A DNA stretch of 64,000 nucleotides from Brachionus plicatilis (lineage: Eukaryota > Rotifera > Eurotatoria > Ploima > Brachionidae), in NCBI GenBank assembly GCA_010279815.1, contig QEOQ01000238.1, forward strand, positions 541,062 through 605,061. The letters are read 5' to 3'. Positions 10,538-23,400 of the stretch are shown in pieces. The notes under the pieces are model-generated. The model was not told where the DNA came from. It saw only the letters and a program-made list of their open reading frames with translations, and made no database searches. Within the stretch, counting starts at the first letter, position 1; every line of letters starts with the position of its first letter. A program made the position numbers and the translations under genes.

Positions 10538-11230
10538 TCCAAAATTTGGTAGTGTAATGAAAATGGTTTGCCGTAAAAGGGATGCTAAAAATATGATATT
10601 GTATTGGCGATGTTTTGTCTGTGGATCTTTTAGATCACCATACGATCAAACATTTTTCTCGTTGTTCAAAAGACCTGTCAAGATCATTTTAGCAATATTC
10701 AAGAATTGGTCTGCAGACTTGACAATAGCAAAAACTACGTCAATGGAAGAGTTAAATTTCGAACACAAATTGACACGTGACACTTCAATTTATACAAAAA
10801 TCAGAAATTTGAGTTCACTTGATATATACAAACCAAATCTGAAACTTAGCGGAAGAAACAAAATTGTCGAAATCGACCAGTCCTTATATGCAAAAGTTAA
10901 GCATATCAAGGGCAAAGATTTGAAAAGACCACAAGTTTGGACATTTAACCTTTTACAAAGACTTGATAATGTGACAGGCAAAAAGTGTTATCTTCAAGTA
11001 GTGCCGAATAGAAAGCGCAAACTCTTTTGGAAATAATCTATGATAAACATTTACCTGATTCAATTGTTTATTCGAACTATTGGTCCTCGTATGAAAAGAT
11101 TAGTAAATTAGAATTGGTCCGTAAAGTGGAATTCATCCAAGCGCTCATATGCAGTCATACTTGGATGAGCACATTTGGCGTTACAACAACAGTATCCATG
11201 ATGACCGTGTTTAGTGCCATGGACTTTTGA
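10538..11230 (+). pseudogene. Merlin (ISXO2-like) transposase relic
   Basis: The N-terminal zinc-ribbon is recognisable (CPKFGSVM..., then YWRCFVCGSFRS). It is followed by a helix-turn-helix-like stretch, the first catalytic motif IVEIDQSLYAKVKHIKG, and KKCYLQVVPNRK. A frameshift near 11020 moves the rest to another frame with PDSIVYSNYWSSYE, where the second catalytic Asp of the family (SD.WSSY) is Asn. The end is degenerate. Merlin elements are cut-and-paste transposons related to bacterial IS1016/ISXO2. This copy cannot encode an active enzyme as it stands. Confidence 0.8.
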
Positions 11231-11616
11231 TTCAAATGTAGGTTAAATTCTATGAGCATACCGAGAAAAAAAAACTTGTTATCCCTACGTATTTAAACGC
11301 ATCTGAAAATAAGTTAAAACGCGCTAGTCTATGCGGTTTATTTATAAAAAATTTTTTTTACCTTTTTTAAATAAAAAAAGATCATTTTAATAGTTAATAT
11401 TTTAGTTTTTATAAAAAGCTTTAATAAAATAATTAATTAATCAAAGAAAATTATTCGATGCATTGAGTATTATTGTAGTATTGCATTAATCATCTTATTG
11501 AAATTTTAGGATTTGGAGAACTCTTCTAGTCTTTCATGATAAAGTGTGAGCAAATTACGAGCATAGAAATTTTTGTTTAACATTTTGAAATGTTTTTTTC
11601 AAAATATTTTTTTTTT

Positions 11617-12010
11617 GTTTTATCTGTACCAAGTTAATGCTCCTTCAGAGTAAAAAAAAAATAAAGTTGAATAAAATAGAAAAAAGAAAATAATGTAAGA
11701 AAAAATAAATTAAAAATAAAGGAAAAAGGATAAAATAGGCGAAATTGGAAAAAAGATAGATAGATATGTAATAAATTGAATATTAATTTTCCATTTTAAC
11801 ATTAAATGGACGAAGACAAGAATTACGTTATGGTATTTATATAATAATGGATCTTTATTTTGAAATGTTAATTTTTTATTTTGATAATTATTATTCATTG
11901 TGTTTTTTTCTTTTTTTTCATTTTTTCTTTTTGAACCAAATCGAATCAAACCGACACAAACCGAACTAGGAGCCAGCATGAGCAGTCCAACAGCGGTGGA
12001 GATATTCTAT
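11617..12010. repeat. Short dispersed repeat with extended tail
   Basis: Begins with TTATCTGTACCAAGTTAATG and CTCCTTCAGAGT, continues through A-rich DNA, and ends with GAACTAGGAGCCAGCATGAG followed by CAGTCCAACAGCGG. The copy nested at 36655-37220 has the corresponding CAGGAGTCTAGATGAGCAG and ACCGTCAGCG block, so the family unit may be about 400-560 bp. No RNA polymerase III boxes were convincing. Confidence 0.5.
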
Positions 12011-12072
12011 TTTTTATGGGTAACAGTCTTATATTTTTTTTTTCAATTGGAAGTTAGACATGTTTAGATATT

Positions 12073-12800
12073 TTATAAATCAGGAAAAAAAGAAGAAATT
12101 ACTAGGGAGCAATTACACAATGAACTAGGATATTCGATATATCTTGATTCAAAACCTTCTCTGTATTCTTCCACTAGTCTGGCGACCAGTGGAACAGAAT
12201 AACTCAATCCTGCCCTGACATATCTCTCACTCAACTCAAAAAGTCTATTTGTATCTGTTAGTAGTTTAAGTTTATTGAGGACCTCTTGGTGCATTATATT
12301 TGAGGGTGTCTCATATTTTAGTTTCAAAATAGATCGAACTGCTGAATTTTGAATTACTTTTTTTTTTTATGTTAGTTTCTGAGAATGAATTTAAACAAGG
12401 AAAAGAATAATCCAAGATTGATCCTATCAAGGATTTGTAAAGATTAACTAATGTTTTTGGTTTTAGATCCCATTTCTTATTTGAAAGATATTTTATTATA
12501 TTAAGTCCTGAATTACAGCGCTCTTTCATTTCATCCACCATTGGACCAAATGTAAGTTTTGAGTCTAACGTGATGCTAAAATTTTCAATTTTTCCTCGTT
12601 ATTTTGGTTGTTGTCATTTATTTTAAGGTCAAGATTTATTCTAACTTTAGTTATTTTCTCAAAGATCATGTAACATGAGTTTTCAATAGAAATTTTTGGT
12701 ATGCCATTTATTAAAATGCTAAAAAGAAGTGGTCCTGCTTTAAACTCCTGCTTTAACAGGGTATTGATCCCTAAGATACCATTTACTTTTACCCTAAAAG
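12073..12800 (-). pseudogene. Non-LTR retrotransposon reverse transcriptase fragment
   Basis: On the minus strand the pieces read GPLLFSILINGIPK (end of the RT palm region before the catalytic box), then DSKLTFGPMVDEMKERCNS in a mixed frame, then the thumb region (GLNIIKYLSNKKWDLKPK, LVNLYKSLIGSILDYSFPCL), IQNSAVRSILKLKYETPS and a C-terminal helix-rich stretch ending near 12073. At least two frameshifts and a missing catalytic FADD box show decay. The order follows CR1/Jockey-like LINEs. Confidence 0.75.
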
Positions 12801-14040
12801 TAAATGGTAATCATTATTAACTAATAATACATTATTTCTAAAATTTAGGTAGAAGTCTTTATCACTAGGATTAACTTTTATTTCATTAAGGAAAACAATG
12901 GCAGGACAATTTTGAGCAAAAAACTCTTCTTAAAGATGAATCTTACTAGCGAAATGAAAACAAGTCCAATGTGTAATTACCAACTTGATTTTAAAAGAAG
13001 GCTCATTTAAAAAGTTTTTTTTGCTGTTTTCTTTGAAGATACTTCGATTGCATATTATAAATGTTTTTTTTTATGTGATAATTCTGACACAAAAATCTAA
13101 GATTGAATAGAGACAGACTGTTCTCGGTATGTTTCACTAGTTTGAATGCTAAAAATATTTGGCTTCAGTTCATTTATTTCTTAGATATTAAGCTTTAGAT
13201 AAACGTTTTCATCTGATTTATCTAAATCCTACATCTAAATAAGAAATCATAAAAACAACTTATGTTATTTTAATGGATTTATAATTAAATAACAATTTGT
13301 TCAAAAATATCTACTCTAATTTGATAGAAATGCTCTTTTTAATTAAAATATGCTTGATTCGCTCCTCTTTGAATTCTTCAAATTCTTGTAACTTAGCTTA
13401 ATAACAAAACCAAAATTTATAAATTAATTAAACTGTGACCTTGTAAAATTAAGTATACAGATATTACAAAAGCTTCCTAATTTTTTAATATTTATTTAAC
13501 TTTGCTATCATTTTTATCAATTAGAAATTTTTAATTCACGATTTAAGAGATGATGATTAAAGAGAGTTAAAATGCAGCAATTTATTAAAATTGTCCAAAA
13601 GTATTTCCCAAAATACTTAAAAAATGCATAGCGTTTTTTAAGTGTTTTCACTTAAAACGCGATTTAACCCGAATTAAAAAGCGTTTTTTTTACTTAGGCA
13701 GACAAAAGGTAAATTCAAGTCTTATTTTTATGTTTTTATAGTATTTAATACTAAATACTTTATAGGACTAAAGAGTTTGAGGATCTAATAATTGATTAAA
13801 ATCTGATCTGGGAGTGCTTAATGATATTGATGAAGAGAATGGATTCATTGAAGGCCGATCGAGTTAAAAAAAGGTGAGCAGGATAGAATGTTAAAAATTA
13901 GATTTTTTTTTTAAACCCTCAACATCTAAAAAATACTCAATTAAAATTAATTTTTATATTATAAATATAGAGAAGAATTTTTATATAAAAATCTTTTTTT
14001 AAAAAGTAATTAATTAATTTAAACAATTCAAGCTTTTTTC
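12801..14040. other. AT-rich region without gene
   Basis: I see no coding region, RNA gene or clear repeat here. A short inverted pair of AAAACGC/GCGTTTT motifs occurs near 13630-13690. Confidence 0.5.
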
Positions 14041-14049
14041 AATTAAATC

Positions 14050-15540
14050 CTTCATTAAATCCATGTTACTGACCAAAAAAGTTGTAGCTTCTAGGTTTTT
14101 CTATGTCAATCTCGATCTATGTGGTCGGTTGATATAACCAGATTTTTAAAAAAGCCACTCAACTGATCCTGATGAAGCTGGTATTGACAAGTATTTTTGT
14201 TCAAGCGCTTCCAGTGCTGGCAACTTTGACTTGTTTATCAACCAAAAATTCGATAATCTGTCATCTTCGTTATTATATATTTTTTTGTATTGTTCCGATT
14301 CGTTTTAAAATTTTACTTTATCATCATTCACTTCTTCGTTTACATTAGATATTTTTAAAAAATAAAAAAGATTCTTAAAATATAAAAGAGGTCTTGAATT
14401 TTTTGTTTGTTGATTTGAAAACATGGAATAGTTTATCCTTGCAAATAGAATTATTTTCTTATAGCCAAATGCCAATATTTTTCCATTCATGGAAAAATTG
14501 TTCTTCAAAACGTTTAAAAAAATAAAAGCTTTTCATCCGAATTTAGATCTGAAATTTCAAACCATTCATTTTTAAATAAAGGATTCAAGAAAGAAGATAT
14601 ATACCATGAATATTCATTTATATTTTTGTTTTACAAATCTAAGATACCAGCAAATTGCGTTTTGATTTAAGTGCTCAATTCATTAATAAATGATTTCATT
14701 CTGATATTAACGGGTAAAAAATTATCTAAATGTTGAATTTATTGGAATAAGCTAAGCATTACTAGGTAAAAAGCCGAATACTATTCTCCTTCGATTCGTT
14801 TGAAACAAATTCAAATGGCTCTAAAATATTTATAACGTCAGCCAGTTTTGAATGTTCATTTTGACTTAAAATTAATCCATGGTTATCGATATTTTTAAGG
14901 CCATCAATAAGTCAAAAGTCGGTTAATTGAGTCTTACAAATATACCTCAAGCAATAAATCTCACTATTAGTAGTGCAATCTATGTTTTTACAACGAAGAA
15001 CGTATGTTTTAAATTCGAAATTTTTATTTTTTTGTCCTAGATGTTGGCTTCCATTTTTCGCATATAAGTTACATTAAATTTCGGAAGCCTTCACAATCGA
15101 CTCACAAGTTATAAGACAGACCACATCTAACAATAAAATATTTGAAAATAAAATCGTTAATTATCCCTGCCGTCAAGGTTTTTTTATGATCTTCGAAAAA
15201 AATATCATTTTTATTCGTCTTTGTCTTTTTAAATCGATCGTAACATTCTTTGTCGCACCTTTTCAAATGTCGTTAAAAGTTCTAAGAATTAAACTTTACA
15301 TCGGTAATGTCGGTTTTACAACGTTTACACTTTGGTGTTCTTTAAATCATTTATTATCAGTACCTGCAATTAAAATTTAGGTTGAAGAATTTCTTAATGC
15401 TTGTTTTAAAATTTAGTTTTTTAGTTAATTCAATGGATTCAAAGTTAATTATTGCCAGTTCCTTTAAAAATTCTTCCTCATCAATCAACAGGACTCGAAA
15501 TTTGATATTCGTTTTTCAAATTACTCATTTTATTAAGTTT
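14050..15540 (-). pseudogene. hAT transposase relic
   Basis: Read on the minus strand, a BED-type finger (CKRCKTDITDVKFNS, then RHLKRCDKE, about 15330-15240) is followed by a hAT-like middle segment (LADVINILEPFEFV near 14850). Last comes the C-terminal dimerisation motif (ALEQKYLSIPASSGSVEWLF and SRLT..NLEATTFLVSN, about 14240-14060). Many stops and frameshifts interrupt it. The same C-terminal segment is carried by the short hAT MITE at 46489-46781, so both belong to one family. Confidence 0.7.
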
Positions 15541-15559
15541 CTTTAATTATTTATTGATG

Positions 15560-16885
15560 ATTTATCGATATCAAGAATTTTCAAAAAAAATAAATGAAAT
15601 TAAAAATTAAATTTAATATTATTTTTAAAGATAAAAACTGAATTGTTAATAGCTCACAATAGGCCTAGGATAGAAACCAATCGAGTTAACTTAGGGTATA
15701 AGACTTCATCCCATCAGCTCTTTAGAAAGTAATCTCAAAAAAAGATCGAGTTTTTGTTAGATAAGCGGTAAGAGAGTTTGAAAAAAATCGAATCCCTCTA
15801 CGCATTAACTCAATTAAGTGTTCATCCGAAAAAAAATAATTTTAAAATAAATAAAGAATTAAAGATTTTTTACGGCCGGTTAAAAACTCTAAAAATCATT
15901 GTTCTCGAATCCTTGCATTATCTTAGTTCGCCTTCCAGATTTGCATACTCGGTCAACAGTCGACTGAAGTTCTGGACTTAGGCGCCTCCTTGGACTCCTG
16001 AGCCACATGCATACAATGAGAGATGATTTGTAAAGTCAACCTCAAGGTAATGATCACTTCGGGTCGTTAAGCTTCCATGTCACTATCGGAATTCCTACTG
16101 AGTGGACAGCTCTATTTTGTTCAATTTATGTGCAAGTAAATAAACGTTCGATCCGAAAAATTTCATAGCTACAAAGCTATAAAATTCATTTTCCCTCTAA
16201 TAGCTTTTATATTTAATTGATAGAATTTAAAATTAGTTTTAAAGTATTAGAATTATTTTATGTCTTGTTTAAATTAATACTTAACTTGATAGAATAATAA
16301 TTGGATTATTTTTTAAAAATTCTTAATATTCATTAGGAGTTAAATGAAATTTAGATTTAATTTTTAATATTCTAAATCCTTAATTACCAAAAAAATAATA
16401 AAATGTTTAAAAAATTATCAGTAAAATATTAATATTTTATAAGAATTAAAAAAATAAGCCATCAGTCTAGAGGTTAATTATATGAATTTCATAATACATT
16501 AGAAATTCCAAAAAACCTGCTAAAAAAAATCCATCGATGTTGAAATTTGATTTTCTATGTCATAATTTTTAGAGATTAACATAACTAATTAAAAACAATT
16601 ATTTTTTTTCAAAATTGAAATTTTCTTTAATTTAAATTACTTTATTTAGGCTCAAACAGTTTCTTTGGCTCAATTTCCCTGATGAAAATTTGCCAACTGA
16701 AAGGCTTAAAATTTACTGAGTTAAGATCATTAAAAAATGAAGTTTAAGACATAAAATTATATGGTGAATTTTTTGCTTACAATTCCAAAATGGCATCCAT
16801 GAAAACCATGATTTACTTCAAAGGCATTTCGTCTAAAAGCAATAACCTTTAAAAAAAAATTACTTTGAAAAAAGATATTTTTATT
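15560..16885. other. Region without recognised gene
   Basis: A stretch of about 500 bp (15660-16170) is less AT-rich than its surroundings. It contains short tRNA-like words such as TCGAATCCC, but no cloverleaf could be drawn. The rest is AT-rich with nothing recognisable. Confidence 0.4.
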
Positions 16886-18345
16886 GGGATTCATTTTTCT
16901 GCTATGGATCTAAATATTACGAGCCGGGCCTTCTACAGTCCAAACTACCTGAACGAAACAAAGCCAGATCCAGAATATCAACACGGTTCGCAGCTACCAT
17001 AACTTTATTGCCCTGATTTGGCAGAAGACAAACAAATCATTTTAAATAACCATCGTTACCAAAAAATGAAAATATTTCAAATTCGTTTAGATGTGTCAAC
17101 TGATAATGTGGTGCCACATTTATTCACAAAACCATGAAAAGGAACCAAATTGAGCACTATCATTCACAAATGTTCCAATGTGAAGTTGTTTTTTAAGGAA
17201 AGTTCAAAAAGTTAATGTAACTCGTCTCAGTTGGTCATGACTTTAGACTTGAGGAGGTGCACAACAGACATTATCAGCCTTTGACGGAAAAGTATTCACA
17301 CAAAGAAATCGCTGAATTTTGGAAGCCATTTACAACAATAAAGTGTTGTTTAAGATCCCAACGAAACAAAATAAAACCAATAAATCCAAAAAGGGTACAT
17401 GACATTCAAATCAAAAATGTTTACGCCACAATTCATGATGAGCCTTTTCTTCAATTAGATAATGAAGATAATGGAAAACGTATTTTGATATTCATTTCAC
17501 CAATACATATGAAAATTTTAGGAAGTGCTACAAGATGACTTATTTCGATCAGATATTGTCAATTCTTTGTTTATATCAAAATAAAATGTTTCCAGCAGCT
17601 TTCATTCTGCTCCAAAACAAAGAGCGAGAAACTTTAATTAAAACTTTTACAAGCGTAGATGAAATTTTAGTGAGCAATAATTATACGCTTAACGTACAGT
17701 ATACACTCACAGATTTTGAGTTTGATTCGCATCTAATAAGCATCACTTTTGAAAATGCCAAAATTTATGGCTGCTGGTTTCATTTTAACCAAGCTTAAAT
17801 AAGCTATATCTTCGAAAAATGTAATAAAAGGACCCTCTATAATGAAAATTATGAATTTAAATTTTGGATACGAAGATTCAGTGCACTAGCTCTTTAAGGA
17901 TGTAAAAGCAGATATAATATATAATATTAATATTGGATATAATATTAGATAATTTTCCCGTACCATTTAATGAAGAAATTTTAAAATTTATAAATTATTT
18001 TGTGTAAAATTGGCTTAAAGGAAAATATGGATCTGCTTGGAATCACTTTGATAATTCTGGGCCAAGGACAAACAACCATCTTGAATGTTACCATGCTAAA
18101 TTGTCTTCATTACCTTCGGCAAAAACAAATAATGTAATAACTTTTATTAATATGATACAAAATTCAGCTACTCAGGTTTATAATGACAATTCGGTATTAG
18201 AGCGTAATCCAATTGAGCCTCCTAGACAGATGTCAAAAAATAAGAATAAAGATAAAATATTTATTTTATTCAAGAACAATACAATGAAAATGTGTTACTT
18301 TTTGCACAGTATTTTGATAAATTGATATCACATATCACAGATCCT
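16886..18345 (+). pseudogene. MULE transposase relic (FLYWCH/MULE type)
   Basis: Pieces in several frames align in order with Mutator-like transposases: VHNRHYQPLTEKYSHKEIAE, then ILIFISPIHMKIL, then TYFDQILSILCLYQNKMFPA and AFILLQNKERETLI. These are followed by a catalytic-region motif (TLTDFEFDSH) and YGCWFHFNQA, and after a break LKGKYGSAWNHFDNSGPRTN and HLECYHAKLSS, then NPIEPPRQ near 18220. Frameshifts occur near 17535 and after 17798 and stops are frequent. No inverted termini were identified with confidence. Confidence 0.8.
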
Positions 18346-18860
18346 TATGGTATTAATACATTGAAATATAGCGAAGATCATGAGAACGAAGAAATGATTG
18401 ATAAAGTCGGGCAAAAACGAAGGAAAAATTTGATTTGTATGCCCTTTTGAAAATGAAAATTTTCTGGAGCGAGTTGATTTTTCAAATTTATTGATTCAAC
18501 GAACAGCTGACTATTCATCTTTATTCACTAAAGAACAATTTACTATATTAAAAAGTCAAATGCAATTCTATTTACGATTTTTAATTGGTATACATTTACG
18601 ATAGCTTAAATAATCCCGGTTACTTTTTAAACACTATTAAAAATGTACTAAAAAGAATTAATGGTGGGTCTAGATTTACCGATATTAATCATATTCCAGT
18701 TTCTAAACAAAATGGATCGATTGACTCTGGCTTGTTTGCGCGTCATTAGCTCTAACAATGGATATTGATTCTGGTAAATTAATTTTTGATCAAAAAAAAA
18801 AGAGATGAGTCCTATTTTATAATTCAACGTAAATCTCTTACTTTATCTTCTTATTCATTA
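18346..18860 (+). pseudogene. Ulp1-like (C48) protease relic beside the MULE
   Basis: After the MULE pieces, the plus strand reads GYFLNTIKNVLKRINGG, then HIPVSKQNGSIDSGLFA. A frameshift near 18747 leads to ASLALTMDIDSGKLIFDQ. The order resembles the C-terminal half of Ulp1/SENP proteases, where Q-N-x-x-D-C-G-x-F-A carries the catalytic Cys and a later F-D-Q precedes the end. Here the expected Cys is Ser (DSG). MULEs carrying Ulp1-type protease genes are known. This piece is dead through frameshifts and stops. Confidence 0.5.
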
Positions 18861-19227
18861 ATTCATAATTATGTATTTACTAAAAATGAAATTACATTCG
18901 ACTAAAATTGATATTTTATTTCTGATTTTTTTAACAAATTATTTTTGTGATTTTTTTTTATCATATATAAAAATTCATTTTAACCGAGATAATGAAGGGT
19001 ACAATTACTTTTTAAAAATAAGAACGAAGATAACATATTATCTTGATATGATCTTTGATTATCGTTCATTCAGGTCATGACTATGAATGAATGATAATCC
19101 TAAATGGTTCTTACATGGTACGCTATAAATCATTGTTACCAGCTTTCTTACTGTCATATCGTTTGGAACCAATAATAAAAATATGATTTTTGACTTATCT
19201 AAATTTAAAAGCAATTGTGTAAAAAAA

Positions 19228-19278
19228 TTTGAGTTAAATAAGCCAATTTGAGTTAAATAAGCCAATTTGAGTTAAAAT
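19228..19278. repeat. Short tandem repeat, ~21-bp unit
   Basis: The unit TTTGAGTTAAATAAGCCAA occurs twice in full and once in part, head to tail. It has no obvious function. Confidence 0.7.
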
Positions 19279-19849
19279 TTTGAATTAGTCATGATGTATT
19301 TATTTTAATTCTAATTTGAATTTATCATTCAAAGTTAATTTAAAAAGGCACATGTTGACTGACTTATAGTGATTTCTAGAAACTGGGAAACCTTCTTAAA
19401 ATTATATCATAAAAAAATCCTCTAAATTAAAACCTTATTGAATATCTAGAAATGCATTAAAGATTGAAATTAAAAAAGAATTTTAGAACATTGAAATTTA
19501 TTAAAACCGAAAATATCGATCTCATCTTAATTAGGTGCGTTGGTCTAAAGAGCCGAGTGAAGCCTGATCCCTCTTATCGCAAAACAAGGAAACTGATAAC
19601 CACTGTTTTTTTACAGCCTACTTGAAAGTGAATTGACTAAAACAGACTTTTTTAATATTACTTAATTTACTACTGATTTTCAAGATAATTGTGGATATTT
19701 CTATATGATATCTTCAAGAGAATATTTACCCATTAAGTGAATGATGTGATTTTTTGGAAAAATGAATCTAAATAGCAACAAATTTACAATCTAAAAAATA
19801 CAAAATATCTATTTTAAAAACTCGAAAAAAAAGCAAAAATTTTTATACT

Positions 19850-20475
19850 TTAACAATTTAGCTTATGGAGGTGGACTAAAAAATGTTAGACCAGAATCAA
19901 TTAATAATATCATGGATGAAAACTTAAATTCAGCAATTGACGGCTTGGAATAAAAAAATTAAACAGACCTGATAATAATTTTAAAGAGGAAGTTACATTT
20001 ATTCTAGTGACAAATAGAGCGGTGTACTTCAATAGAATTAGACTTTCGTTTCGATGCTCTTTATTATAGTCAATCCTCGATATATCAAAAAAATTAAAAA
20101 ATGTAACTCGAAATTCTTGGAACAAAATACGGCATCAAAGTAATTTTCCTTCCGAAAACCATTGTGGGTTGAATCCAATAGAAGGATTATGGTGCTATCA
20201 AAAACAATTCATTAGAAGGTCAACAACAGACATTTGATTCATTGAAAAGATTATTAGAGAGTACTAGAAGAGAATTTGTTAGAAAGGTAATAAATAACAA
20301 ACTGAACAGAAAATTTTGGCGTTGTTTGAAAGCTTATAAAAATGGATTGAGCTACGGTCAAATTCTTAAAACATACTTCTCTGGAAAATCTAATGCTATA
20401 ACACAAGAGCATCTAAGAATTTCTAATAGTTTTTCACTACAACAATATAAAATTAATATTTCGTTTTCCTATTAA
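19850..20475 (+). pseudogene. DDE (Tc1-like) transposase relic
   Basis: Near 20155-20220 the frame HCGLNPIEGLWCYQKQFIRR carries the C-terminal NPIE-x-LW motif of Tc1/mariner-type DDE enzymes. GIKVIFLPK lies just before it in another frame. After a frameshift a longer frame (from about 20230) reads TFDSLKRLLESTRREFVRK, then FWRCLKAYKNGLSYGQIL. Upstream, AYGGGLKNVRPESINN may belong to the same protein. Several stops show that it is inactive. Confidence 0.65.
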
Positions 20476-20479
20476 CTTG

Positions 20480-23400
20480 AATTGAAAATTTTTTGGCAAT
20501 GTTTAAAGATGGGTATACGAGGTTGGGAGGAGTTTCTGTGTTTTATTGTCGAATTATTTAAAATTAATCTATTGCTTAGAAGTTAATTAATTAAAAAAAA
20601 GTGCGAATTTAATTTGATTAATTTTTTGAAAATTTTTTATCAAAAAGCGCACAATATTAAGGGTAATATAAATTAAATTGATATTGTAGTTTTTGAGTAA
20701 AATTGAAGAAACGATCTTAGAAAAAACTCAATAATTTCTTTCCAACTCTAAAATAGTCAATTGCTTACTAAATTTATTCTAGATACTATTCATGAAAAAT
20801 GCAAAAAAACTTGCCTACTCCAAATGGTACCCTTTAAAGTTTTCTAATAAAATAATTGGCCACATTCTATGAACCATTAATTTATAGCTTAATTATTCTC
20901 GCGTAATCTCAAATTTATTCGCATTTTAACTTAACTAACTTATTTTAATTTGTTTATTAAAAAAAGAAAGTTAACAAAAAAATTAAATAATCAAAGGTTT
21001 ATATCGGAACAAATTTGGAAGTACATCTCTTAAAAAAGTCATTAGTGTGGTAAGCTTAACTAAAGAATGAAATAGCAAACAAGAAAGTTGAAGAAATATT
21101 CTAACATAATAAAATATTAACAATACATCAATATTAAATTCTCAAGCACTTTAGAGAGCTTATTATTTAAACTGATAAATTAATAAAATTTAAGCAATTT
21201 GATAAAAAAAAATTGGAATTAAAATTTTCTAAACTTTTTTAATAAGATGGGAAAAAATCCAATATCAAGCAGGATTTTTTTTGGAATATTTTACTAACAA
21301 AAATTTGAGATTAATTTCAACTTTGGCCACAAATTAAGAAGGGCTATCAACTATACATAAAAAATACTTCTCAGTTTTTTAATGATTGTTTTAGAGTAAA
21401 TTATAGTATTTTTAATTTTTAAAAAATTTAAAATAAGGTTATTTATTCCAAATTTGAATAAATAACTTTTGTATTCTTTTTTTATGTAATTACTGTTTAA
21501 AAGTAATTTACGCAAACAATTTAACTTGGCATGATGTTAAAGACAATAGACGAAAAATATGGATCAAATGCTCAAATCTCATCGGTGTTTTCACCTCAAC
21601 AAAGAAGGATTCGTTTTGTTGAATCATAGCATAGCGTTTCAAGGAAATAAACCGTTATTGTTTTCGCGGAAATAAATGCTATTCCTCCACAAATAAAAAA
21701 CCTTAATAGATATATTCAATATAATAGGTTAGCGTTATTGTACATCTCTAAATATACAAATTCACAGTCTCTTTTGAAATTGGTTCTACAAAGAAAATTA
21801 ATACTACACTGCGTTATTTCCCACCACTTTAAAAGCCTAGAATTTAAACTCGTGAATAATTATTATATATTTTAAACTAAACGTTCGTATATATATATAT
21901 TTTTTTTTTAAAAATAACTTTCAAAGGCAGACAACATCTTAATGACATGTCAAAAAACCTCAATTGTAAAATCAAGTGTCTGTAAAATATATTTTAAAAT
22001 TTCAAAGCTGGGGAGGTACGGAGGGGGCATAGCCCCCTCCGTGACTTGTTTAATATAAAGATAAAATTAAATTTTAATGATTTTTTTCTAAATTGAACTA
22101 TATTTTGACTTTTTTTTTTGGATCAATTAAGCTTTAAATAAAAAAAGTGAAACCTTAGATTTGTTCAGAATTTTGTCTAGTTTTATAATTTAATTAAAAA
22201 AGTCAGTTTCTTGGGTCAATCCTCCGACGAGAATCAAAAAAACTGTAAAAAAGCACAAAAAAATGTGTTTTTTTGGTTTAAAGTGCAACTTAATTCCACT
22301 TAAAATACTTGAAAAATATATTATTTAATAGAGAATTTTGCGCTCTTTAAAAATATATATAGATATGGTAACTATTTAAGGAAAACTCATCTCAAAAATT
22401 TCAAAAACCTTAACCACTGTTTTCAAAAACTTTCAAACTTCAAGACCCTCTAGTCAAAAATCTTTTTTTTTCGCCCCCCTAAAGAAACAAGTTTTCCTAG
22501 GTTTTCATATACGTAGAAAACGAATATGCTATCTAAAATTGTCGATTAAGATAGTGCTGTCGTTTTGCTACTTGCGAACCTTAGCTTTAAAATAAATAAA
22601 AATTATATCTATAAGGATGAATTTTCGATAAGTTTTAAGTAAAATATGTACGAAACCATCAAAAAAGATTTGAACAACTTTGTACAACCTTGAACAGATG
22701 TTGATTTGTAAAAATTGGTTCAATTTTTTTCATTTTAATGAATTAAACAAATTATTATATCGATCTCTTTAATTATTTCAAGACTTGTATAATAAACTGA
22801 TACTAAATTCAATTGTACTGCTACTAAAAAAAATAAAAATAATGCTGACTTTTATTTATGTCTTCTAGTTTTTATTATTTATTTATTAGTGTTGTTATAC
22901 GTTTTAAAATTTGGAGCATGAAAATTTTTCAAAAAATTTCAATTTTATTTTTTAAATATCGTAAACGTGGAAAAACAGATCAGGGGTAAAACTAATTGAT
23001 TTTAAAGATGTTTAATCTATTTTTGATCACCAAAAAAAAAAGGTGAACTTTCGTTATATAATCTATTAATCTAATTAAATAAAATGTTTATTGAATAAAT
23101 TAAAGAATATCAATCAAAAATATTAATTTTAATTTAAAAAAAAAATAAATTAAAGTTTAAATCAATGAATCTAATTAATAATTTAATAACAATTAAATCA
23201 ATAACTCTATTCAATTATTATGATTTTATTTTATTATAAATATATGTATATATTTTTTAAAAATAAATTTAATAAATAAAGTGTTAATCAGTCTTTTGAT
23301 GCATCGGCTTAGCCTGCTGATTAACCTTGAAATTTAAGTCAGGTTTTCTTCCAACTATTCTTATTGCTATACAAAAAATTTCAAAATTCGTTACAGACAC

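Noticed and set aside
14305..15380. Small open frames at 14305-14508 and 15186-15380
   Set aside because: They lie in or opposite a degenerate hAT relic and do not follow its reading frames.
15760..15805. tRNA-like words (GATAAGCGGTAAGAGAG, TCGAATCCC)
   Set aside because: No closed acceptor stem or cloverleaf; spacing between the boxes is wrong.
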